The notes under the pieces were generated by a model, which saw only the letters and a list, made by a program, of their open reading frames with translations, made no database searches and was not told where the DNA came from. From NCBI GenBank assembly GCA_903868115.1, contig CAIPUA010000088.1, forward strand, positions 1 to 34,819: DNA of 34,819 bases, in the 5' to 3' direction. This stretch comes from an uncultured Holophagaceae bacterium (GTDB lineage Bacteria; Acidobacteriota; Holophagae; Holophagales; Holophagaceae). The position numbers and the translations under genes are program-made. Of the stretch, positions 15,827-22,881 are shown piece by piece (the stretch's first letter is position 1; each line of letters starts with the position of its first letter).

Positions 15827-16905
15827 GCGTTCTCCTCGATCCGGGCGCCCTGGTGATCCAGTTCGCAGCATCTGAATGCCGCTCCCACCCCCGCGTTGGC
15901 CCAGGCACTCACCATCGAAGCACCCACGGCCTGAGCGGCGTCCGCGGTCGCCACGGCGAACATGGCTGGCCCGGCGCCGGAGAAAGTGCAGCCCTCGGCC
16001 CCGGCCTCGATGGCGGCCGCCTGTACCTCCCGGAAGCCCGCCACCAGAGGAGCCCGATGGGGCTCCGCCAGCAGATCCCGGAGGCAGGCGCGCCGCAATT
16101 CTCCATCCCCGGCGTGGAGGGCATGCACGAGCCCGGCTAAATTTTGTGCGTGGGCCACAGCCAATCCCATGGAAACTTCAGGCGGCATGGCTCTGCGGGC
16201 CTCGCGGGTGGTGAGTTCCAGGCGCGGACTGACCACCACGAATCGGAGCGCTTCCGGGAAGGGTAAGGCATGAGCACGACCCGTTGCGTCCACCAGACGC
16301 AACCCCCCCAACAGGGCCGGGGCCACATTATCCAGGTGCGCGGCCCCGCAGCCGTGGCCTTCTGCCTCTCCTGCGGCTTCCAGGAGCTGGTCTTCACGGA
16401 AGGGGTTGTCAAGGAAGGCGTTCAGGGCCTTCAGGGCGGCCACCACTGTGGCGCTGCTGGACCCGAGACCACTCCCCACCGGTAGGCCCTTGTGAAGGCG
16501 GAGGGCCAGAGGCGGCAGGGAGCTTCCCAGAATTCGCTGAAAGGCCCCGCAAGCCTTGAGGGCCAAGTTGTCCTCGGGGGCGAGGGGCAGGCGATGGGCG
16601 AAGGGGCCCTCGCAGACGAAGGAGGATACCTCGGCTCCACCCACCTCGACCCAGTCCCCCCACGGGGCTCCCGTCAAGGGACGGATAGCGGCTCCCAGGA
16701 CATCGAAGCCCGCGGCCACATTGCCGATGCTGGCGGGACCGAAGGCCCGCACGCGCCTCAAGGCCTCACCACCGAGGTGCCCGGAGCCCATTCTCGGGCA
16801 CGCCTGCGCCAAAAGATCCAGAGAAGGCTGCTGCATTCCCCCTGAAGAACCTGAGGCAAGTGCCCGCAAACCCCGGAAAGAAGGGCGGGAGTGGGCAGTT
16901 TCCAT
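15823..16905 (-). CDS. thrB: Homoserine kinase
   Basis: About 360 residues; phosphorylates L-homoserine, feeding ThrC. GHMP-kinase features: VRAFGPASIGNVAAGFDVLG near the N-terminus, the ATP loop GLPVGSGLGSSSATVVAAL, and the C-terminal GCTFSGAGPAMFAVA. The start at 16905 follows AGGAAAG at a good distance and lies just after the attenuator terminator. It gives an N-terminal extension of about 45 residues over typical enzymes, so starts at 16836 or 16791 are possible, but neither has a better ribosome site. It overlaps thrC by four bases. The thrA/hom gene for homoserine dehydrogenase is not in the window, so this is a thrBC unit with its own leader. Confidence 0.94.
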   Translation of the reverse strand: METAHSRPSFRGLRALASGSSGGMQQPSLDLLAQACPRMGSGHLGGEALRRVRAFGPASIGNVAAGFDVLGAAIRPLTGAPWGDWVEVGGAEVSSFVCEGPFAHRLPLAPEDNLALKACGAFQRILGSSLPPLALRLHKGLPVGSGLGSSSATVVAALKALNAFLDNPFREDQLLEAAGEAEGHGCGAAHLDNVAPALLGGLRLVDATGRAHALPFPEALRFVVVSPRLELTTREARRAMPPEVSMGLAVAHAQNLAGLVHALHAGDGELRRACLRDLLAEPHRAPLVAGFREVQAAAIEAGAEGCTFSGAGPAMFAVATADAAQAVGASMVSAWANAGVGAAFRCCELDHQGARIEENA

Positions 16906-16930
16906 TTCTTTCCTGCATGGAGGATCCTTG

Positions 16931-17014
16931 ACAAGAAAAGGCCCCGCGGAAGAGCGGGGCCGTAGATGAGATGGTTGGCGTTCGTCTAGGACGGCCCCGC
17001 CCCGCAGACGCGGG
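16931..17014 (-). promoter_or_regulatory. Threonine attenuator (alternative hairpins before thrB)
   Basis: On the minus strand three pairings can be read. A terminator stem (16954-16961 with 16940-16947, arms GGCCCCGC and GCGGGGCC, 6-nt loop) is followed by TTTTCTTGT. An antiterminator pairs segment 16991-17000 (GCGGGGCCGT in RNA sense) with 16954-16963 (ACGGCCCCGC), ten perfect base pairs that consume the terminator's 5' arm. A leader hairpin 17010-17014 with 17001-17005 abuts the antiterminator segment inside the leader peptide. Low charged Thr-tRNA would stall a ribosome on the Thr codons, favouring the antiterminator and thrBC expression. The arrangement matches textbook amino-acid attenuation; function is inferred. 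Confidence 0.85.
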
Positions 17015-17045
17015 TGCAAGTGGTGGTCCAAGTGGTCCGGATCAT
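16986..17045 (-). CDS. Threonine operon leader peptide (thrL-like)
   Basis: A 20-codon frame reads MIRTTWTTTCTRVCGAGPS and stop. Six of 19 residues are threonine, clustered in eight consecutive codons, plus one Ile, echoing the E. coli thr leader in composition though not in sequence. It lies on the same strand as thrBC, 24 bases before the terminator stem, and its 3' half encodes the antiterminator segment. The ribosome site is weak: GGGTG is close to the ATG, and AGGGG is about 16 bases upstream. The peptide itself probably has no function; its translation is the sensor. Confidence 0.85.
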   Translation of the reverse strand: MIRTTWTTTCTRVCGAGPS

Positions 17046-17106
17046 TGCGGCACCCAGCCCCTCATCCAAAGAACTCGGGACGATCACGAGGTGGAGGGGA
17101 GATGGC

Positions 17107-17135
17107 AGCATAGGCCCACAACTTAGCATGAGCAA
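17107..17135 (-). promoter_or_regulatory. Probable promoter of the thr leader and thrBC
   Basis: Minus-strand TTGCTC (17130-17135) and TATGCT (17107-17112) are separated by 17 bases. The predicted transcription start near 17100 would give a leader of about 55 bases before the leader-peptide ATG. Matches to consensus are moderate (3/6 and 4/6), but placement is right. Confidence 0.45.
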
Positions 17136-17156
17136 CGGATTCCGCAAGAGCGACTC

Positions 17157-17378
17157 GGTCCGAATCCGGCGCATCACAACATGAAACTTGGTGGCCCCAC
17201 AGGGATTCGAACCCTCCGTCCCGCCGCGCGGATGGCTGCGCCCGGATCTGTGGCTTCGCCGCACCGCGCGGAACGCATGCGTCCCGCGCTGATCCTTGCG
17301 GCGCGCCCCCGCGATCCAGGGTCCGAATCCCGGCGCCGAAAGCTTCTTCTTTGGTGGCCCCACAGGGATTCGAACCCT
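17157..17378. repeat. 163-bp-offset direct repeat containing the tRNA-Ile 3' end
   Basis: A 28-base segment is present exactly at 17188-17215 and 17351-17378. In the second copy it is the CCA end, acceptor strand and T-arm of the tRNA-Ile gene. A second block (GGTCCGAATCC[C]GGCGC) occurs at 17157-17172 and 17320-17336, again 163 bases apart, so the repeat unit extends beyond the tRNA. The first copy lacks the tRNA 5' half. Between the copies lies a GC-rich, ORF-free stretch with a 24-bp near-palindrome at 17266-17289 (one mismatched pair around a perfect ACGCATGCGT). This looks like an attachment-site scar or a partial tandem duplication. Confidence 0.75.
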
Positions 17379-17427
17379 GGACCAAGCGGTTATGAGCCGC
17401 CAGCTCTGACCGCTGAGCTATAGGGCC
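17352..17427 (-). tRNA. tRNA-Ile2 (anticodon CAU)
   Basis: 76 bases on the minus strand, with CCA encoded. The cloverleaf reads cleanly: acceptor GGCCCTA with TGGGGCC (one G-U pair), D-arm AGCTCAGCGGTCAGAGCT, anticodon stem GCGG/CCGC around loop CTCATAA, and T-arm CAGGGTTCGAATCCCTG. The CAU anticodon with a GGCCC acceptor and CTCATAA loop matches tRNA-Ile2 of E. coli far better than elongator or initiator Met. The wobble C would be modified to lysidine by TilS to read AUA codons. A TAGAAT (17434-17439) lies just upstream but is very close to the mature 5' end. Confidence 0.93.
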
Positions 17428-17523
17428 GTTTCCATTCTAGCCACAGGCCGCAGGGGTTTTGCTTGGGCTGGCGAGATGGCTCTGTTCTCGGGGATAATCG
17501 GGGTTCCCTTCCCGGAGTTTCCT

Positions 17524-18096
17524 GTGCGCCCAACCTTTGCTGCCCTGTTTCTCGCGCTGCCCCTCCTGGCGGCCGGCCCCAAGCCCAAGGTCCAATTCGT
17601 CACCTCGATGGGCGCCTTCACGGTCCAGTTGGAGCCCGAGGCCGCACCGAAAACCGTCGAGAACTTTCTGAAATATGTCCGCAAGGGCTTCTACAACGGC
17701 ACCGTCTTCCACCGCGTCATGCCCTCCTTCATGGTGCAGGGCGGAGGTCACCTGCCCGACCTCACCAAGAAGCCCACCGAAGCGCCCGTTCCACCTGAAA
17801 GCGATCTGGCCAAGGCGAAGGGCATGACCAACAAGCGTGGCACCGTGGCCATGGCCCTGCCGGTGGGCAACCCTTTCGGCGCCACGGCCCAGTTCTTCGT
17901 GAATGTGAGGGACAATCCCAACCTCGATTTCAAGGCGAAGAACATGACCGAATACGGCTACACAGCCTTTGGCAAAGTGGTCCTGGGCATGGCGGTCATC
18001 GACAAGATCAAGGCCGTGAAGACCAGGACCGTGAAGGACATGAAGGATGTGCCGGTCACGCCGGTCCTCATCAAGGAAGCCAAGGAAGTGCAGTAA
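17524..18096 (+). CDS. ppiA: Cyclophilin-type peptidyl-prolyl isomerase, exported
   Basis: 190 residues from a GTG at 17524. That start follows a CGGAG ribosome site at 17513-17517 and gives a clean signal peptide ([18 protein letters not shown]); the ATG at 17476 would bury it. The cyclophilin fold is shown by [47 protein letters not shown] (catalytic-region FHRVxxxFMxQGG), [17 protein letters not shown] and [16 protein letters not shown]. It would speed proline isomerisation in periplasmic protein folding. The tryptophan that confers cyclosporin binding is absent, as in most bacterial PpiA proteins. A B12-binding mutase subunit follows after 52 bases. Confidence 0.92.
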   Translation: MRPTFAALFLALPLLAAGPKPKVQFVTSMGAFTVQLEPEAAPKTVENFLKYVRKGFYNGTVFHRVMPSFMVQGGGHLPDLTKKPTEAPVPPESDLAKAKGMTNKRGTVAMALPVGNPFGATAQFFVNVRDNPNLDFKAKNMTEYGYTAFGKVVLGMAVIDKIKAVKTRTVKDMKDVPVTPVLIKEAKEVQ

Positions 18097-18148
18097 GGCA
18101 CAGGGTGCGCGAGCTAGACTGTCCCTGGTGCAACTTTCTGGAGCGACG

Positions 18149-18553
18149 ATGTCCACACCTCCCATCCGTGTGCTGATCGCCAAGCCCGGCCTGGACGGCC
18201 ACGACCGCGGGGCCAAGGTGGTGGCTCGCGCACTGCGGGACGCGGGCATGGAGGTCATCTACACCGGCCTGCGCCAGACGCCCTCCCAGATCGTCGCCGC
18301 CGTCGTCCAGGAAGATGTGCGGGTGCTGGGCCTTTCCATCCTCAGCGGCGCCCACAACCAGCTCTTTCCCGAGATCCTGCGGCTGATGAAGGAACAGGGC
18401 GTGGACGATGTGCTGGTCTTCGCGGGGGGCATCATTCCCGACGAGGATCTGCCGGGGCTCAAGGCCATCGGCATCAGGGAGGTCTTTCAGCCCGGGGCCC
18501 GCACGGAAGATGTGGTGGCCATGATTCGCCGGGAAGTCGCCGTCAACGCCTGA
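18149..18553 (+). CDS. Stand-alone cobalamin-binding subunit of methylmalonyl-CoA mutase type
   Basis: 134 residues consisting only of a B12-binding domain. The cobalamin motif is D16-x-H18-xx-G21 in GLDGHDRG, followed by the LSILSGAH and [11 protein letters not shown] loops that hold the nucleotide tail. The sequence closely resembles the C-terminal domain of methylmalonyl-CoA mutase, here as a separate small subunit as in archaea and some bacteria. The large catalytic subunit is not in the window, so the partner could be methylmalonyl-CoA, ethylmalonyl-CoA or isobutyryl-CoA mutase. Start chosen at 18149 with a GGAGCG ribosome site; the longer frame upstream overlaps ppiA. Confidence 0.9.
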   Translation: MSTPPIRVLIAKPGLDGHDRGAKVVARALRDAGMEVIYTGLRQTPSQIVAAVVQEDVRVLGLSILSGAHNQLFPEILRLMKEQGVDDVLVFAGGIIPDEDLPGLKAIGIREVFQPGARTEDVVAMIRREVAVNA

Positions 18554-18554
18554 T

Positions 18555-18572
18555 ACTCCGCTTCAGCGGAGT
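18555..18572. terminator. Hairpin at the convergent mutase-subunit/LolA-like ends
   Basis: ACTCCGC-TTCA-GCGGAGT forms a perfect 7-bp stem with a 4-nt loop, placed two bases after one stop codon and overlapping the other. There is no T-run on either side, so it is at best a weak bidirectional terminator. Confidence 0.4.
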
Positions 18573-19144
18573 TCGAGCCACCGGGTTCCCGCGGGGACCC
18601 GCAGCTTGTAGGCCGAGTCGGGAATGGAGACCGGAACCCATGGATCTACCAGTTCCAGCACCTGCCGGGCCCCGGTGGCATCCACCCAGGCAAGCTTCTT
18701 CAGCAGACCGCCCTGCCCTTCCAGCTCGATCTTGGGCAGCCCCGGCTTCCTGGGTTCCAGGCGCACGCTGCCGGAGGGCTGCACCTCGGCCCGATAGACC
18801 GCATCGAGTGCGCGGGGATCGAGGAGCACATTCAGCAGCGGCATCTCCAGCGCCGCCGCGCGCAAATCCAGCTTCTGGGCGGTCCGGGCTCCCGGGTCGT
18901 ACTGGAAGAGGGTCTTCCCGTCGGAGACGATCAGCAGTCCCCCTGTGTACGCCACCCGGATCCGACCGCCCTTCGTGAGCTGCAGACGCCCTTCCTTGCG
19001 CAGCTTTCCGAAGACGGCACTCTCGGATTCCTGGATGAATGCACACTCCAGGTGCGGATGGCTAGGCAGCATCTTCCACCAGGCGGGCAACTCCTGGGCC
19101 GCGAGAGCAGGGACACCAAGGGCCAGGATGATAGACCACCGCAC
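18563..19144 (-). CDS. LolA-like outer-membrane lipoprotein carrier protein
   Basis: 193 residues from a GTG at 19144, four bases after the stop of the GTPase gene and preceded by GGAG. The N-terminus (MRWSIILALGVPALAAQ) is a signal peptide. The body matches the LolA/LppC-type half-barrel: FIQESESAVFGKLRKEGRL, GGRIRVAYTGG, LLIVSDGKTLFQYDPGARTAQ, and a strand-rich C-terminus. LolA carries lipoproteins through the periplasm to the outer membrane. The call rests on fold-pattern resemblance; the sequence is divergent, so a LolA-related protein with another hydrophobic cargo is possible. Coupling to an MglA-like GTPase gene is notable. Confidence 0.68.
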   Translation of the reverse strand: MRWSIILALGVPALAAQELPAWWKMLPSHPHLECAFIQESESAVFGKLRKEGRLQLTKGGRIRVAYTGGLLIVSDGKTLFQYDPGARTAQKLDLRAAALEMPLLNVLLDPRALDAVYRAEVQPSGSVRLEPRKPGLPKIELEGQGGLLKKLAWVDATGARQVLELVDPWVPVSIPDSAYKLRVPAGTRWLELR

Positions 19145-19148
19145 GCGA

Positions 19149-20330
<1,182 letters not shown>

Positions 20331-20411
20331 CCTTGCGTTCCCCTGTTGTCTCTGGAGTCTATCTTGAAGCGCCTCGAGGCTCCAATGAGGATCTTAGGGG
20401 CTGTCCATAAT

Positions 20412-20924
20412 TCAGGCCAGGGTCTTGAGGATCTCCAGCACCTGCTGATCGTGATGTTTCGTATCCACATCTCGGAGGATGCGTCGGACCAGACCCTGCT
20501 TGTCAATGATAAAGGTGACCCGCTTGGCGATCCCAAGGACCGGCATTTTGACGCCGTAGGCCTCGATGATGGCTCGCTTGGGGTCCGCGAGGAGAGAGAA
20601 GGGCAGCGAGTACTTCATGGAAAAGGCCTGATGGCTGCTCGCGTCATCGGCGCTGACACCCAGCACGATGGCGCCTGCGGCCTGGATGGCGCCAAGGCCA
20701 TCCCGCAGGGAACAGGCCTGGGCCGTGCAACCCGGCGTGTCGTCCTTGGGGTAGAAGTAGAGCACGATGTTCGCCTTGCCGTTGAAATCCGAAAGGCGCA
20801 CCGTCTTCCCATGCTGGTCTTGGGCTTCAAAATAGGGGGCCTTGGTGCCCTCCGAGAGATCCGTGGCATGGGCCAGACCCGCCACGGAGAGGAGCGCTGC
20901 GAAGAAGCTTCGTCGGATGGACAT
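20412..20924 (-). CDS. bcp: Peroxiredoxin of the Bcp/PrxQ type, exported
   Basis: 170 residues from the ATG at 20924, preceded by GGAG. The N-terminus (MSIRRSFFAALLSVAGLAHAT) is a signal peptide, so the protein is probably periplasmic, whereas most Bcp proteins are cytoplasmic. The peroxidatic Cys is C66 and the resolving Cys C71 in TPGCTAQACSLRD, the alpha-type PrxQ spacing. YFYPKDDTPGCT, LGVSADDASSHQAF and YGVKMPVLGIAKRVTFIID are typical. It reduces hydrogen peroxide and organic peroxides with electrons from thioredoxin-like partners. It is divergent from the dehydrogenase gene at 21004. Confidence 0.93.
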   Translation of the reverse strand: MSIRRSFFAALLSVAGLAHATDLSEGTKAPYFEAQDQHGKTVRLSDFNGKANIVLYFYPKDDTPGCTAQACSLRDGLGAIQAAGAIVLGVSADDASSHQAFSMKYSLPFSLLADPKRAIIEAYGVKMPVLGIAKRVTFIIDKQGLVRRILRDVDTKHHDQQVLEILKTLA

Positions 20925-20955
20925 GGTTTTCTCCAAAGTCTGCTGAAATGACGAG

Positions 20956-20980
20956 GACGCGGCCCCATCCGGGGCGTGTC
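20956..20980. promoter_or_regulatory. Stem-loop between divergent bcp and dehydrogenase genes
   Basis: GACGC-G-GCCCC (20956-20966) can pair with GGGGCGTGTC (20971-20980) around loop ATCC, with one bulged G and one G-U pair. It sits 23 bases ahead of the dehydrogenase start, within the shared promoter region. There is no T-run, so it is not a terminator; an operator or 5'-leader structure is possible. Confidence 0.3.
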
Positions 20981-21003
20981 ATTGGGATGACGCGGAGCGG
21001 AAC

Positions 21004-22062
21004 ATGTTACAGATCGCAGTGATTCCAGGCGATGGTATTGGGCCCGAAGTGATGGCTCAGGCCATCCCGTTCCTCGAATGGGCCCAGGCCCGGGGTCGAA
21101 GCCTGGCCTGGACGGTCTTTCCCTGTGGCGCTGAGCGCTTCCTGGCCACCGGTTGCGCGCTCTCGGAGGAAGAGTTCGTCCGCCTCCGGGATGACCATGA
21201 CGCCCTTCTCTTTGGGGCCGTCGGGGATCCAAGAATCCCCGACGGGAGGCATGCCGAGGAGATTCTCCTCCGCTTGAGGCGCGACCTTCGCCTGCATGTG
21301 AACCACCGTCCCTGCTTCCCCCTGCTGGATCGACTGGTACCGCTAAAGGGAGTCGCAGCCAATGAGATCCGAATCGATGTGCTGCGCGAGAACACCGAGG
21401 GTCCCTATTGCCTACAGGGTGAGACCCAGCCCGGACAGGCCATGGACTTTTCCATTCACACCGAAGCAGCCGTGGAGATCCTCCTGCGTGAGGCCTTCCG
21501 GCTGGCCGCATCCCGGGGCTGTCGCCTGCATCTGGCCCACAAGGCGAATGTACTCAAGCATGGACATGGTCTCTGGATGCGAATCTTCGCGGGGTTGAAA
21601 CTTCAGTTTCCCAGCGTGGAGGCCCTGCCTATTCATGCCGATGCCCTGCTCTGTGCCCTGGTCCAGGATCCACGACCCTTCGGTGTGATTGCCGCTGATA
21701 ATTTCATCGGTGATCTCGTCAGCGACCTCCTGGCGGCCTTCCAGGGTGGGCTGGGGCTCGCGGCCTCGGTCTCCTTCAGCCCACAAGCCAATCACCGATG
21801 TGCGGCCCTCTTCGAGCCCGTCCACGGCTCCGCCCCCGACCTCGTGGGGCTGGATCTTGCCAATCCCTCCGGAATGATCCTCAGCGCCGCCTTGCTGTTC
21901 CGCCGAGCGGGCTGGGAAGATGAGGCCAAGGCTATCGAATCAGCTGTCCTGGCGGTCCTTGAAAGCGGTCTTGGCACGCGCGACCTGGGGGGCACCCTTG
22001 CTTGCGGACAGATGGGCCAGGCCATTCTGAACCACCTGCCCCGCTACATTGCAGGCATCTAG
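21004..22062 (+). CDS. leuB: Isocitrate/isopropylmalate dehydrogenase family enzyme, probably 3-isopropylmalate dehydrogenase
   Basis: 352 residues, right for LeuB. AVIPGDGIGPEVMAQA begins the protein; LRRDLRLHVNHRPC carries the substrate-binding arginines; HLAHKANVLKHGHGLW gives the catalytic lysine; AADNFIGDLVSDLLAA gives the metal-binding aspartates; FEPVHGSAPDLVG and NPSGMILSAALL are the nucleotide region. The specificity loop reads RENTEGPYCLQG, close to one LeuB subgroup but also to homoisocitrate and tartrate dehydrogenases (RENTEGxY). 3-Isopropylmalate oxidation in leucine synthesis is the best guess, although no leuA, leuC or leuD is nearby. A GGAGCGGAAC ribosome site precedes the start. 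The stop overlaps the lexA stop by four bases tail to tail. Confidence 0.75.
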   Translation: MLQIAVIPGDGIGPEVMAQAIPFLEWAQARGRSLAWTVFPCGAERFLATGCALSEEEFVRLRDDHDALLFGAVGDPRIPDGRHAEEILLRLRRDLRLHVNHRPCFPLLDRLVPLKGVAANEIRIDVLRENTEGPYCLQGETQPGQAMDFSIHTEAAVEILLREAFRLAASRGCRLHLAHKANVLKHGHGLWMRIFAGLKLQFPSVEALPIHADALLCALVQDPRPFGVIAADNFIGDLVSDLLAAFQGGLGLAASVSFSPQANHRCAALFEPVHGSAPDLVGLDLANPSGMILSAALLFRRAGWEDEAKAIESAVLAVLESGLGTRDLGGTLACGQMGQAILNHLPRYIAGI

Positions 22063-22697
22063 CAGCTTCGCATCACGCCCACGAGAAGGCCCTGCACCTG
22101 TACCCGGTCAGGGGCATAGCACTTCGGGCCGAAATTGGGATTATGGGGAATCAGCCAGACGCCTTCGGGATCTCGGCGGAATTCCTTCAGCGTGACATCC
22201 TCACCATCAATGAGCACCACGACCCGGTCCCCGTTGCGGTAGTCACCTCGCCGTTGGAGCACGACCAGGTCGCCATCCAGGATGGAATCCTCCATCATCG
22301 AATCGCCCCGAACCCTGAGCACGAAGAGTTCATCCCGATTCCGGTGGATGGCATCAGGCACTTCGATGGGAATGGCGCGGGTCTCGGGGATGAGAGGCGC
22401 CCCGGCCGCCACATCGCCACAGAAGGGGAGCATGCGCCCCAGGCCCTGGGACCGGGCAGGGGGAAGCGGAACTCCGTCCTCCTCGGTCACCACGATGTTG
22501 TTGCCGGCTCCGTGGCTCCGATCCAGAAAGCCTTTCCCCATCAGGTGCTGAACATGCTTGTGGATGGTGCTCACGGCGCTGGAACCCACACCTTCGGCGA
22601 TTTCTTTCAGGGTAGGACTGCGCCCCTCGTCCTGAAGAAAGGCGCGGATGAACTGCAGGACAGCCAATTGGCGTTTGGTAAGATTCGAGGGCTTCAT
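22059..22697 (-). CDS. lexA: SOS repressor LexA
   Basis: 212 residues from the ATG at 22697. The N-terminal winged helix (LTKRQLAVLQFIRAFL...GRSPTLKEIAEGVG) binds operators. The self-cleavage bond is A98-G99 in CGDVAAGAP. The protease dyad is S133 in RGDSM and K171 in DVTLKEF, with 38-residue spacing as in other LexA proteins. It represses DNA-damage genes until RecA triggers cleavage. The chosen start fits the family N-terminus; in-frame codons upstream are translated from A-rich promoter sequence. There is no ribosome site, and the predicted transcription start coincides with the ATG, suggesting a leaderless message. No recognisable SOS box was identified. Confidence 0.94.
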   Translation of the reverse strand: MKPSNLTKRQLAVLQFIRAFLQDEGRSPTLKEIAEGVGSSAVSTIHKHVQHLMGKGFLDRSHGAGNNIVVTEEDGVPLPPARSQGLGRMLPFCGDVAAGAPLIPETRAIPIEVPDAIHRNRDELFVLRVRGDSMMEDSILDGDLVVLQRRGDYRNGDRVVVLIDGEDVTLKEFRRDPEGVWLIPHNPNFGPKCYAPDRVQVQGLLVGVMRSC

Positions 22698-22704
22698 GCA
22701 TCCA

Positions 22705-22757
22705 AAGTTAGACAGCGAAGGGGGTCCGGTCAATCCTTTTTTTTCGCTTTTTTTTGC
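22705..22757 (-). promoter_or_regulatory. lexA promoter with A-tract upstream element
   Basis: On the minus strand TTGACC (22728-22733) and TAACTT (22705-22710) are 17 bases apart. Immediately upstream two runs of eight A (22737-22757) resemble an UP element. Only seven bases separate the -10 from the lexA ATG, so the transcript would begin at or next to the start codon. Confidence 0.5.
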
Positions 22758-22789
22758 CAACAATCATCAACCTGTTGCCACGATCAAAA

Positions 22790-22810
22790 ACTTGACCAAA
22801 TTGGTATAGT
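22790..22810 (+). promoter_or_regulatory. korAB promoter with extended -10 inside an operator-like dyad
   Basis: A 21-bp dyad reads ACT-tg-ACCAA-a-TTGGT-at-AGT, eight complementary positions per arm. Its right arm contains TGG-TATAGT, an extended -10 element at 22802-22810. A regulator bound here would cover the -10. The korA start is 72 bases downstream. The regulator is unknown; Rrf2-type repressors use sites of comparable size, but that link is speculative. Confidence 0.5.
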
Positions 22811-22881
22811 TTAATTCCCTGACGCTGACCGCGTGCCCTTGTCGATCCCAACCCACAGATGCACGCTTCGAGAGGAGAATC

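Noticed and set aside
17216-17340. A second tRNA gene beside tRNA-Ile
   Set aside because: Only the T-arm and acceptor 3' strand are copied; no matching 5' acceptor, D-arm or anticodon arm can be found.
17476-17523. ATG start for the cyclophilin
   Set aside because: The GTG at 17524 has a ribosome site and a proper signal peptide.
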